A DNA stretch of 64,000 nt from Gerris lacustris (GCA_951217055.1 OX578276.1:33194205-33258204), one strand, 5' to 3'. Numbered from the stretch's first letter, positions 44,531 through 56,085 are shown. Translations and numbers: made by a program. Notes: generated by a model from the sequence alone, not told the origin.

Positions 44531-44568
<38 letters not shown>
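44531..44568. repeat. (TA)n microsatellite
   Basis: TA run directly abutting the 5S-related repeat. Confidence 0.95.
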
Positions 44569-44571
<3 letters not shown>

Positions 44572-44616
44572 TTATTAAATTTTGCATTCCTTATTGGTTT
44601 TATGAGTTAATATATA

Positions 44617-44635
44617 CCCCCCCCCCCCCCCCCCC
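44617..44635. repeat. Poly-C tract
   Basis: Nineteen C in a row. The minus strand is a G-run able to form quadruplex structures. Confidence 0.97.
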
Positions 44636-44948
44636 AACAACCCTATAACATCTAGTCCTAGAATTTTCAAAATATTCACGCAAATACCTTATTATGGGGC
44701 GATGAAAACTAAACGAAAAAAATTAATTTACCTTGTATCTAATACCGATAATATACATTGTGACCCCCCGGGGAATCAAACCCGGCACCCTTTAATTTTT
44801 ATTTTTATTTTTGGGACAATCCTCCTGAATTGGTTATATTTTATTATTTTCATATTAATCAGGATAGGGGATAATAACGAATATGCTTAATAAAATCTAA
44901 AAAAAAACGCTATAAAGTACTTGGATACAAGTACTTCCCTGTGATTTT

Positions 44949-45735
44949 TTATTATAACCAACAGTTTTCCTTGTTTGTCACTGTGATGTCCCCTCAGTTA
45001 AACGTTTTGTTATCTGTAAAAACCAACAGTTTTCCTTGTTTGTCACTGTGATGTCCCCTCAGTTAAACGTTTTGTTATCTGTAAAAACCAACAGTTTTCC
45101 TTGTTTGTCACTGTGATGTCCCCTAAGTTAAACGTTTTGTTATCTGTAAAAACCAACAGTTTTCCTTGTTTGTCACAGTGATGTCCCCTCAGTTAAACGT
45201 TTTGTTATCTGTAAAAACCAACAGTTTTCCTTGTTTGTCACTGTGATGTCCCCTCAGTTAAACGTTTTGTTTTCTTTAAAAACCAACAGTTTTCCTTGTT
45301 TGTCACAGTGATGTCCCCTCAGTTAAACGTTTTGTTATCTGTAAAAACCAACAGTTTTCCTTGTTTGTCACTGTGATGTCCCCTCAGTTAAACGTTTTGT
45401 TATCTGTAAAAACCAACAGTTTTCCTTGTTTGTCACTGTGATGTCCCCTCAGTTAAACGTTTTGTTATCTGTAAAAACCAACAGTTTTCCTTGTTTGTCA
45501 CTGTGATGTCCCCTCAGTTAAACGTTTTGTTATCTGTAAAAACCAACAGTTTTCCTTGTTTGTCACTGTGATGTCCCCTCAGTTAAACGTTTTGTTATCT
45601 GTAAAAACCAACAGTTTTCCTTGTTTGTCACAGTGATGTCCCCTCAGTTAAACGTTTTGTTATCTGTAAAAACCAACAGTTTTCCTTGTTTGTCACTGTG
45701 ATGACCCCTAAGTTAAAAGTTTTGTTATCTCTAAT
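44949..45735. repeat. 65-bp tandem repeat, 12 units
   Basis: CCAACAGTTTTCCTTGTTTG recurs every 65 bp from 44958 to 45673. Units are nearly identical (a few single changes such as CACTG/CACAG). A diverged unit lies outside the array near 43395-43450. Confidence 0.97.
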
Positions 45736-46039
45736 ATTATATGCAACAGTTTTCTAGTCCTTTTGGTGTAATTAGCATCATTATAGAAATAAGCTAACTT
45801 AACTAACCACTTTATATAATAGTAAAGATATCTATGCATATAGCTTTTCAGTTTCGTCTGTACATTGATCATATTCGCAAAAGAATAAATAGTAGTGCGC
45901 TCTATAAATTATTGTTGAGATGAAATCAGTTTGTATATGTAATACAATGTGTTTGAATGTATTGTCTACGTCAGTTGTCATGTATTGTCACTTTACTTGA
46001 ATATAACTTATATTAAATATACATATACACAGAAACGCA

Positions 46040-46042
<3 letters not shown>

Positions 46043-46100
<58 letters not shown>
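46043..46100. repeat. (TA)n microsatellite
   Basis: TA run of about 58 bp. Confidence 0.95.
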
Positions 46101-46106
<6 letters not shown>

Positions 46107-46189
46107 ACTCGCTGGCCTGTGGCTTCCATTTTCGATATTTCGCAGGAGTCTGACTTCCGACGGGTTTATGGCCTCCGCTGCTTCCGAAA

Positions 46190-47410
46190 AGTCGTTTTTC
46201 AAAGGTTTCTTACCTCCGATATCCTGAAGTTCAAACACGGCGAATTATAGCTTCCGTTTATACAAAAATGCGACGTTGCCATGAAACACCCTCTGTATAT
46301 GACTTTAAATTCGAAGGTGTATGGACTCCGATAGTTTTATAGTATATATAAATATCTAATACAAGTGTAAAATTACAGTTTTACGATTTTTGATGATATT
46401 ACTCATTAATTGTTCCCACATATATATATTGTATGTAACTTTAAAGTCACCGGTTTATGGACTCCGATAGTTTTATAGTTTATATATAAATATATATACA
46501 GGTATTACCTAAGATTTTGGATTTTGATAATATTACTAATTAATTGTTCCCACATATATATTTATATTATATATAACTTTAAAGTCAAAGGTGTATGGAC
46601 TCCGATAGTTTTATAGCTAATATATAAATATCGTTTACAGGTATAAACTCACAGTTTACTGATTTTGATAAAATTAGTCGTTAATTGTTTCCACATATAT
46701 ATATTGTATATAACTTTAATGTCACCGGTGTATGGACTCCGATAGTTTTATAGTATATATATATAAATATCTTATACAAGAATAAACTCAGTTAGTGGAT
46801 TTTGATATTATTACTTATTAATTGTTTCCAGATATATATGTATATTGTATATAACTTTAAAGTCACCGGTGTATGGACTCCGATAGTTTTATAGTCAATA
46901 TATAAATATCTTTTACAGGTATAAACTCACAGTTTTACGAATTTTGATGATATTACTCATTGATTGTTTCCACATATATATATTGTATATAACTTTAAAG
47001 TCACTGGTGTATGGCCTCCGATAGTTTTATAGTCCATATATAAAAATATATTTTATAGGCATAACTCAAAGTTTTGCGGATTTTGATAATATTATTTATT
47101 GAGTGTTTCCACAAATATATTATATGGTATATAACTTCAAAGTCACCGGAGTATTTACTCCGATAGTTTTACAGTCCATAAATAAATATTTTATATAACT
47201 TTAAAGTCACCAGTGTGTGGACTCCTATAGCTTAGTAGTCAATATATGAATATCTTTTAAAGGTATAAACTTAAAGTTGGCGGATTTTTATGATATTATT
47301 AATTGATTGTTTCCTCATACATATGTATATTTTATATAACTTTAAAGTCACCGGTGTATGGACTCCGATAGTTTAATAGGTAATATATAAATATCTTTTA
47401 TCTTACATTG
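46190..47410. repeat. ~138-bp tandem repeat, about 9 units
   Basis: GTATGGACTCCGATAGTTTTATAG (or a variant) recurs at 46321, 46457, 46594, 46732, 46873, 47011, 47153, 47217 and 47358. Spacing is 136-142 bp except one 64-bp shortened unit. Each unit also has TAACTTTAAAGTCACCGG. Confidence 0.93.
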
Positions 47411-47861
47411 ATAAGATATAGAAAAATTGTATCCTGTATCACTGTTTAGATGCATAGAAAGTGATTCTTTACGTACTTGCATTCATTGCGCATGCTCGTT
47501 TCATAATTCCTCTTTTTTCCGCCCTAGTACGGTAAAAAAGAAGCGAGTTTGTTTACATTTAATGAAACCAATTTGCTGTTTGTTTAATTAAATTAACTAT
47601 AGAAGAAATATCCTTGAAATGTACCATATATCTAAAACTAATAACACCGTAAATTTTAGAACTGACACCAATAACCTCAGTATCTGTTATCACAATATTA
47701 TATCCAATTTTTAAATTTGTTCATCTCTCTTCTTACGTAGAAACAAGACAAGATTCTTTAACAGACATTAATTGTCAATAATGTCAATTTATAAAACAGG
47801 TTTGTTTATATTAATAAAATAAAAAAATATAAAAATTGTACGTTAAAAGCCCATATGTAAG

Positions 47862-47904
47862 TTACCCTGATGATGTAAATATATTTTACGAAACTAGTTG
47901 GTAA
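47862..47904 (+). ncRNA. Hammerhead-ribozyme-like motif, best copy
   Basis: Stem I TTACC (47862-47866) with GGTAA (47900-47904); core CTGATGA (47867-47873); one extra U (47874); stem II GTAAA (47875-47879) with TTTAC (47885-47889), loop TATAT; GAAA (47890-47893); minimal stem III C-TA-G; triplet GTT (47897-47899). All three stems and every core base are present, in the compact form known from Penelope-like elements. The extra base after CUGANGA is the only core oddity. No Penelope coding sequence is adjacent. Confidence 0.62.
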
Positions 47905-48339
47905 AAACTTAGTTTTTTTCTTTAGACCGTATCTCACTAACTCTCTCATATCTACACTTTAACGGTTGCTAACTTAAAATTTAATTAAATTAACTGTTTA
48001 TATCGTGTTTTTAGTGAAAAACAATGATTGATTTATGCCATAATGACTAAAATGAGGAGAATAATACGCCTCCCGAAATAATTAATTCGGCACAAAATAC
48101 AACTAACAAATTAATGTCATCTTTATCAAAATAGAAATACGAACTTACAGGAAGTTTATTAATTTTTTTTTCTGTATTTATTATTAAAATCAAGCAATCT
48201 TAGATTAGTGCGTAAACTGCATTTTGCTTTGCTCGTGTGGTTTTACCACCCTCACTTATCAATCGGGTGCAAACTCCACACTCGCATCCAAAATGCTACT
48301 TTCCGCACTATAGACGCGTTATTGATAATACTATTTCCC

Positions 48340-48620
48340 GAAGCTTATACGCCCCCCCGGTGGAGGTAGGAGAGCGGTTTTCTGGGGCCGGGTGTGTTCC
48401 GGTCCGAAACGGTCGGGGACCGCGTGAAAACCGCCACCGGTGACCCGTTTCCCGGTTACGGGCGAAGGTATCGCCCGTTTTCCCGGCGGGGTCCAGGGGG
48501 CGCGGACACCCGAAAAAAAATATTCCGACCCCGCGGCGTCGTGGGGCGCATTAGGGGCGACGACTTTTAGAGGAAACTTTTTTCCCCCCGGCGTACGGGG
48601 GGGGGGGGGCGCTAAAATTC
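48340..48620. other. GC-rich, CpG-rich island
   Basis: About 280 bp of strikingly GC-rich sequence with many CpG, flanked by typical AT-rich DNA. It contains short dyads (CGGGCGAAGGTATCGCCCG near 48461) and a 12-G run (48598-48609). Open frames of 66-68 codons cross it but resemble no family. Nature unknown. Confidence 0.8.
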
Positions 48621-48657
48621 GAAAACACCCGATTTCATAATGTACTATTATAGGTAT

Positions 48658-48770
48658 ACTAGCCTTTACCCACGCGGTGCGTGGTGCTCATGCTAGGTGT
48701 TAGTGACTATGATTCCTATTCACATGTAGCTAGGCCTTCAATTAAATAAAATGCCTACAGTTTTGTAACA
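48658..48770 (-). mobile_element. Helitron 3'-end fragment with perfect hairpin
   Basis: On the minus strand: AGCATGAGCA, hairpin CCACGC-ACC-GCGTGG (48684-48670), then GTAAAGGCTAGT ending at 48658. Hairpin plus CTAGT is the canonical Helitron 3' terminus. The upstream part matches 39060-39110. Confidence 0.75.
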
Positions 48771-48875
48771 GTTTTGTCGGCACTCTTTTACTTGGTTACC
48801 CACCCAATTGTATTTATTTAATTTTTAATCCAACCTTCGTATTTAAACCAATATTCCAAAAGGTTTTCTTTGTTA
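48770..48875 (+). repeat. Fragment of the 8-bp-TSD MITE family
   Basis: GGCACTCTTTTACTTGGTTACCCACCC followed by TTGTATTTATTTAAT matches the left end of 6281-6623. The right end is absent. Confidence 0.7.
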
Positions 48876-48959
48876 CAAGCTTTTATTTAACTATCAATAA
48901 TTTTATGTATGTATGTATGTGTTTATGTATGTATGTGTGTTTTATGAATGAATGGTGTA

Positions 48960-49205
48960 TAATATAGTCCAACAATGGACTAATTATGAACTACCATACA
49001 AATTGCATTAAAATTGGACTTGTAGTTTTAAGGATACGTATTTTGGTTTGTAAAAATTGAGCGACAGACAAACACGGATCCAAAAATGTATACCCTGATG
49101 TTTGAAACGGATCTCTGTCTTGGAATTTTTGTAATCGGAGACATAGAATATTTGCGTTCTTTAGAAAGATCATATACCTTCCGTTACCTTCGGTAAGCTC
49201 CAAGA
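48960..49205 (-). repeat. Interspersed repeat family F1, inverted copy
   Basis: On the minus strand: GAGCTTACCGAAGGTAACGGAAGG, AAGACAGAGATCCGTTTCAAACATCAGGG and so on. A 70-codon frame through it is not a gene. Confidence 0.75.
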
Positions 49206-49209
49206 AAAA

Positions 49210-50985
49210 ACCAATAGCATTTTGATATTAAAATGTAGAATTCACTGATGTTACCGATTTATAATCTATGATCTAACATTAAGATAACTCAATACATAAA
49301 ATGAACACATCGGATTCTCACACACGACTACTCTGAGTTAATGTCTTTATACTTTGACGTTTTACAATAACAACAATGACGTTTCTATGAAAACTTGTGT
49401 AATTTAACCATTTCAAATAAAATATTGCAACAACTGATCAAGCTTCAATTCGCTTTTGAAGGTTTCAAAATAACTTCTTTTAAAAGTTAGACACCAATAA
49501 TTCGCTACCTATCTATCAACTTGACTAAACTGAAGTCGAGGTTTGTTTCCTCGCAGGGTAGGCTTATTATTGCTAAAAATATTCAATAATAGGTAATTCG
49601 TCAAAGTACGAAACCCGAAACAACCAAATCAATGGAATACGTAAATGGGCAAAGTAATACAGTAGTAAGATGGGGTCATGGGGACATTACAATAGGCTGA
49701 AATCCTCAATTCATTTGACAATTATTAGAAAACTAAGGCGCTATGTATTTATAAATTACCACACAACGAAGAGCTGAAGGAAATTAGTATTAAAATAATA
49801 AAATACAAAGCATGGGATATAAATTAATATATCATCGGTTGGTTGTTTATTCTCTATAACAGTAAAAATGCTGTACGTAATTAACATTATTTATTTGTAT
49901 AACAATTATTATGACGCGATTTTACATTACTGTTACTACATGGAAATTAGATTTTCATTGTCTAGTCATTATGTTCCTAAATATTAATTGTTTGTTGCTG
50001 AAAAATGAATCCGCAAATTTTATTTTGAAGAAGTCATAAGTATTTCAAAGTACTGTTGAAATGATCATTCGAAATTGCATTTTATTGCTAAGCATATAAT
50101 AGAAGCATAAACCAAAAAAGGGAATAATACAATAAGAGTCCGATACTTCACATAGTAAACTTTTATTTATACATACATAACTAGGCAGATTCCCGTGCTT
50201 CACTAAGGAGTGTTTTATTTAAAGTATTTTTATTTAATTTGATGGGTTAATAAACTACCGTCAATAAACATAGTGTTTCTAAGAGGGGAAATAATTATGT
50301 TTGAGGGGACAAATACTCTATCTGAGTAAAATGTATTCGGTAATTTAATTTTTTTTTTTTTAAGAAGTCTTTTTTACTTTTTATCAGTTTTTATTTCAAC
50401 GCGCTGAAATTCAGACCCCAAAATTAATTTCTCAATCTTTCTCGGTTTACGATTAGTATGCAACTACAAATATTATGCAACTAGGTTCAACAAATAGGCT
50501 CATGTGTCAGCAAACAAAAGTAATTTTTGTTTTATCACAATAATTTCCCGTTATATAAACATCGCGTACACAAAGAGAAAGAGAGATAATACATGGATGG
50601 CAGGCTGAAAGGAAATAATATATTATAATTTTTTTTAAATAATTTTTATTAAATTCAGTAGAAACTGAAGTACTTATCACATTAGAGTAAAGAGAAGTGA
50701 GTAACAGACCGCTTCTATAGGTTTGATACCTGAGATTGGAGGAGAAACCGATAAAGCGAAACAATTAAAAAACCAACTGCTATCCAAACTCTCTTTTAAC
50801 TTTTAACTCTCTTTAACTATTTTTAAACCTTTTGCAGGAAATAAAGAATATATATACATTGATTATACATATACAAACAATATATATTAATAAAAATATA
50901 TTATATATATATATTAATATTAGTTTTATAAAAACAAATTACTGTAAGTAAACTGTTGTTGGCGTATTCAATAATAATATAATTA
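49210..50985. other. No recognisable gene
   Basis: AT-rich DNA with many stops on both strands. Nothing is supported, although a CTAGTTATG-like end at about 50180 faintly recalls transposon termini. Confidence 0.55.
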
Positions 50986-51043
50986 AAAAATAGTCTGTCA
51001 ATTAGTGAGGCACATAGCTCCCTCTCCCTCGCTTTCTATATAT

Positions 51044-51555
51044 ACTACGTTCACACATCGTTTTGAAAGCGTTTCGGATTCAATTCATTTTCAAAACGAT
51101 TTGCGTTCACACAACAAAAAATACAGGTGATCGAAATATTTGTTTTCGATATTTCTTAACTGTGACAAAACCTACTTTCTTGTTAACTAATATGTCCGAG
51201 AATTTTTACATTTTAAATTTTACATTTCCGAATTTTTACATTTTATTTACAAGTTATTAAAAGTTTTTACAGGTTCTTTATAATGGTATTAACTTTTGTT
51301 TAAAAACGTTTTTGCAGTTTAAAAAAAAAGAAACGGAAGCTCACGAAAACAAAGAAATTAAAAAGTGGAAAAGAGTAAAATAACCTGATATCTCTATCCC
51401 CTCCACGACCTGTTCATACGAGCGTTTTGAATTTCGATCCCCCGTTCGGATCACGTATTTTTGGTGGAGCGGATAACCTGATACGATCCGTCGATCTCCG
51501 TGCGTACAGCGTTTTGAACTAGCGGATCGTATTCAAAACGATGTGTGAACGTAGT
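51044..51555. mobile_element. MITE with perfect ~24-bp TIRs, 512 bp
   Basis: ACTACGTTCACACATCGTTTTGAA at the left is exactly inverted at the right. The interior has further inverted AAAACG and GATCCG blocks. TA flanks both ends (51043-51044, 51555-51556), compatible with a TA target. It appears to be inserted within an F1-type element (F1 end at 50992, F1 body at 51600-51720). Confidence 0.82.
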
Positions 51556-51599
51556 AATATATTATTAAACGAATGGTATAATCTCTTTCGATTCCTAGT

Positions 51600-51790
51600 G
51601 GGGCCAGACTTATTTTTTTGGTAGTGTTAAATTTGCTGAACGGTTGAAATTAATATGAGGCCATCTGGGCTACTTATGTCAAACCATTCAAGTTGCTTTA
51701 AAATCGGATCAGTTCTTTTAAACATAGTCTGCTCATTATTGCGGTACATAGCATCCTGGTGTTGGTGTCCTACAACGTACTTAATGATGC
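51600..51790 (-). repeat. Interspersed repeat family F1, copy
   Basis: Minus strand: ATCCGATTTTAAAGCAACTTGAATGGTTTG, AAGTAGCCCAGATGGCCTCATATTAATTTC. An F1-type end (AGTCTGCTCATTATTGCGG) lies at 51727 on the plus strand. Confidence 0.65.
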
Positions 51791-52129
51791 TTTAAGAAAT
51801 CATTAATGTCTAATCAATTTAATTTTTCCCTCCTGTTATTATAAATCGTATCAATTTAAGCGTATTTTATTCTGGTGAAACTATAATGATTTTAATAAAA
51901 CAAAGCAGTAGCTTAAATTCCCAGGGGGGGGTTACACATATTATAATTTAATATTAAATGTGCGCAGACGTATGGGCCCATCTGAGGCCTATTTTTCTGT
52001 GCGTTGTTTTTTAAATAGGAGGCAAATTAAAAGAGATTAATACAAACTTTCTCATATACGAGTTCTTAAATACTTAGCCCAGTGTTTCCATTTATTAATT
52101 TTCGAGTTTTTGTATATACATTTAATTAT

Positions 52130-52485
52130 TTTTGAACATTATATAAATATTCATCATAAAAATAACTTCTCCTCGGCAAGGAATCGAACCCGGCCTCTCT
52201 CCGTCCGCATTTAAAACTTTTTTCTTAGGAACTAGATGATTCCCGGGAAAACGGCTTATATCTTTAGATTGGTATTTAAATGGGCTACATTTTAGAATTT
52301 TTGAATCAAAATCGTATGGACCATTTTCAAGAAATTTAGAGCTAAAATTCAATTCTCGATTTCGCCTTGGGGTATGATTTTCTGAACATGTATGCCAAAT
52401 TTCGTCCAAATCGGCCCAGTAGTTTAGGCTCCACGCTTCGGCTGCAGGAAACGGAATTGAGATCATTCTGAAAAACTGGAAAATT
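52130..52485 (-). repeat. Interspersed repeat with tRNA-type B box
   Basis: The minus strand carries GGCCGGGTTCGATTCCTTGC, an exact B-box-like sequence (GGTTCGATTC at 52190-52181). The repeat reads as one long frame (114 codons) without a recognisable protein. No A box is visible at the proper distance, so whether it is a tRNA-derived SINE is uncertain. Confidence 0.45.
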
Positions 52486-52499
52486 GTATAATGTCTCCA

Positions 52500-53150
52500 A
52501 ATTAAAATAGTCTCCCATTAGAGAGGCCCGTACCCCTCGCTTCCTATACTACATACATTATTGGATGTCAGAAGCTATAATATCATTCTGATTTTGAAGA
52601 AAGAAAATTGTTTATTTCACTAATTAAAAAAATTCCAAGATATAAATCCGTTAGATATCAGGGAACATTTTTGGTTCCGTGTCTGCCCGTCGCTTAATAG
52701 GTATTTGTGAAGTAACATGTTTTAAAAACTATTAGTCCGATTGTTTAGAAATTCCAATCCCCTGCACACATTAAATATTGCAAAATTAATACTTTTATTG
52801 GAATAAAATTCTGGTCTGCCAATTTATGTGGCACATACTTCCCTCGTGTCATATTTCGTACACTTTAAAGATTTTTTTTTTTCAACTTATTATTGTCCGA
52901 TTGACAGACACAGAATCAATAGTTTTCCCTGATGACTGGAAAAGATTTCTGTCGATTAACAAAAATTGGATATGAAAATTTGTCGTTTATTTTTCGTTCA
53001 GGAATCCGTTTCAGACATCAGAAAACATTATTGGTCTCTTGGGTATCTATGAGTCTGCCGGTCTGTCATACATTCTTGTGATCCAACATATCTTAAAAAC
53101 TACTCCTACAAATTTTAATAAAAATGAACATTTTATTCACAAAAAAATGT
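52500..53150 (+). repeat. Two adjacent F1-family copies
   Basis: F1 bodies at 52560-52790 (AAATCCGTTAGATATCAGGGAACATTTTTGG) and 52905-53145 (AATCCGTTTCAGACATCAG), with F1-type end motifs at 52505 and 52812. Confidence 0.65.
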
Positions 53151-53481
53151 TAAGATGTTTTTATTCGCTATCGCTATAACACAATATACACTTTTCTTAA
53201 ACAATATAATAAGTGTATAATTGTTTATTAGACATATAGTTTTGCCCTATAAAGCTATAAAAATAATACTTTAAATTACAAATCTGTAGCGAAATATAAC
53301 CATTACATCAGTGGCGTACACAGGGGGGGGCCCAAGGGGCCCTGGCCCCCCCCGAAATGATTACATACCTAAGACCCGCCATACACTTAAAACCAAAAAA
53401 ACACAGTAATGACAGATGTATTCGAATTGGCTGTAAATATTTTCCAATAAAAGGAATTAATTAAGTATTATCTTATGGTGT

Positions 53482-54262
53482 GTATACACTTAATAAGCTC
53501 GGCCCGGATTTGCCGATAGAATCAAATTCATTCAACACTATACCGGCCCGATGGTCGGCTGGGCCCGGATTTTGCCGATGGAATTGAATGTATTAAACAC
53601 TATATCGGCCCGACTGTCGGCTGCGCCCGGATTTTGCCGATGGAATTAAATTTATTAAACACTATACCGGCCCGACTGTCGGCTGGGCCCGAATTTTGCC
53701 GATGGAATTAAATTTATTAAACACTATACCGGCCCGACTGTCGGCTAGGCCCAGATATTTGTCGATGAAACTAAAACTATTAAACACTATAGCGGCCCGA
53801 TTTTGGCTGGACCGAGATTTTTGCTGATGGAATTTGATTCATTGAATTAAATTAGGATGCATGAAATAAATCGGCTCATTTGCCGTCTAGCCCTTGATTT
53901 TTGCCAGTGGAACTAAAAACATTAAACTAGATCGACCCGATTTCAGCTGGGCCCGATTTTTCGCCAATTGAATTCAATGATTTTTTTGTGGTTTTAGTCC
54001 AGTTCAATAGCATAGGTTGCATTATAGGACAGCTTCAATTCATTACGAATCCTATGCAATGAATTGAATTTGGATTCGTAAAAATAGACTGTTCCGATTG
54101 ACAGCTAGGCCCGGATTTTTTGCTATAGAATTAAGTGCATTGAATTGATTAGGATGAGTACAATGAATCGGCCTGATTGCTAGTAGGCCCGATTTTGTCG
54201 ATGGAAATTATGCATAAAAATAAATTGGGATGCGTTCAATAATAGACCCGATTGCCGGCTCG
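53482..54262. repeat. 62-bp tandem repeat inside the hAT element
   Basis: CGGCCCGA-TGTCGGCT-GGCCCGGATTTTGCCGATGGAA units start at 53544, 53606, 53668, 53730 and 53793 (62-63 bp apart). Degenerate units follow to 54262 and resume at 54640-54700 beyond the MITE. Confidence 0.9.
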
Positions 54263-54275
54263 GCCTAGGTGTTAA

Positions 54276-54626
54276 GGCTCTACCGCCCTTTGAGGTTAGG
54301 AAAAAAAGTAAAATTGAAATTATACTAGTTCTAAGCAAGATATCAAAAATCTAATCACAGGCTTCATTCCTAATTTTAATTCTGCACAATTTGAGCCCTA
54401 TTTCAACTTTCTATGATAAATAGTACAGGCGCCATTTTAGTACAACGAGTTTTATCGTTGTATTGAAATGGCGCCTGTACTATTTATCATAGGAAGTTGA
54501 AATAGGGCTCAAATTGTGCAGAATTAAAATTAGGAATGAAGCCTGTGATTAGATTTTTGATATCTTGCTTAGAACCAATAAATTTTTAATTTAATGATTT
54601 TTCTAACCTCAAAGGGCGGTAGAGCC
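54276..54626. mobile_element. TTAA-flanked foldback MITE, 351 bp
   Basis: GGCTCTACCGCCCTTTGAGG is inverted at the right end. Arms of about 170 bp meet near 54452. TTAA flanks both sides (54272-54275, 54627-54630), the piggyBac-type target duplication. It interrupts the 62-bp array, so it is younger than the array. Confidence 0.85.
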
Positions 54627-55129
54627 TTAAGCACATTAAATTAAATGAGGCCCGAGTCAACTCGAACTTTTGCCGATGGAATAAAATTAATTGAATTAAA
54701 ATATGCACACTAGACTGGCTTAAACAGGAAAATGATGGTTGTGGATTTCAGTAGCAAATTTTTGTTTTGGACCAGGATTGTGTGTAGAACGCTACGTGGG
54801 TCCTATTGTCTATGCGGCATTCCCCTCTTGCTGACTCAGGTCGGACTAGTGTTCAGGTCGACATGTAGTGGGAAAACAGAGGCAATATAAATAAATCGGT
54901 TTATCATTTTATGAAAAAACTGATTCATATTACATAGTAATAGTAAATTTAAATCTAAAAACTCAAAAAGCGTTCAGAAAACATTTGATGTTAAATGTCC
55001 CATGTAATTACCCAGCGAATGAGCGAATGATTCTTTTGTTTTGCAATAGGTATTTAATTTTCTTAGAGAAGAATTCTCTTTCTAGATAAAAATTTGAAAT
55101 TCGTATGTGCTCCAAATCCACGTTTGCTT

Positions 55130-56085
55130 TTGCAGTATGGATCATGTTTTTCTTCCGAGCTTACCAAAGAAAACGGAAGATATGTGACAGTTCTGAAGAA
55201 CGAACAATTTTTATGTCTCCGATTTCAAAAATTCCAAGACAGAAATCTGTTCAACATCAGGGTACAGTTTGGGTCCCGTGTCCGCCTGTCCTTCAATTTT
55301 TGCGAACCAACATATCTTAAAAGCTATTCGTCCAATTTTATTGAAATTTTGATGGTGGGTCATAATTAGCCAGGTTATAACATTGCTGATCCCGTATAAG
55401 TTTCAATCTTCTGCACCTATTTATTTCTCTTCCACAATCGCACAGACATACATTTATTTACACCTATATCTTCAAAAGTACTCATCTGATTTTTATGAAA
55501 TTTTAATGGTTTGTTTAAAGTAGCCCGCAGAACCCAAGAATAATTTCAACCGTCTGCGCTCTTCAAATATTGCTATATTGATACTTTATTCATGTTAAAT
55601 TTACTCAATTTTCCCTCCTTTTTTAAATTAGTCAAAATTGGTTTGATTTTTACATGATTTAAAGTATAAATTTACCAAAATTTAAACAGCGCAGACAGTT
55701 AAAATTACTCTGTGAGCTTCTATCAGATAAGTTTTATAAAATCAGATGAATATTTTTGAAAATAAGGTGTAAATAAATGTATGTGTGTGCACATGTGGAA
55801 GAGAAATGGTGGCAGGTGGAGAAATGTGGTGGAGGGAAATGGGACCAGAAGATTGGACCTTATATAGGACCAACAATGGACTTTTTATATGTTAATTAAC
55901 TGCCATCCGAATTTCATTAAAATCGAAAGAGTAGTTTTTAAGAATTATTCGTAATGATTGAGCGAGAGACAGACTAACAGCCAGAAACAGGATCAAAAAT
56001 GTCTGATAACTGGAACAGATTTCTGTCTTGGAATTATTGGAATCGGAGACATAATCGTTCTTTAGAACGATCACATCACATAGTG
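55130..56085. mobile_element. F1 inverted pair (foldback)
   Basis: A plus-strand F1 copy (55140-55600: GAGCTTACCAAAGAAAACGG, AAGACAGAAATCTGTTCAAC, CATATCTTCAAAAGTACTC) faces a minus-strand copy (55650-56085: same blocks reversed). The frames at 55094-55369 and 55892-56074 are read-through of the repeat, not genes. Confidence 0.72.

Noticed and set aside
52122..52466. 114-codon minus-strand ORF as a host gene
   Set aside because: It lies within a dispersed-repeat-like sequence with a B box and shows no recognisable domain.
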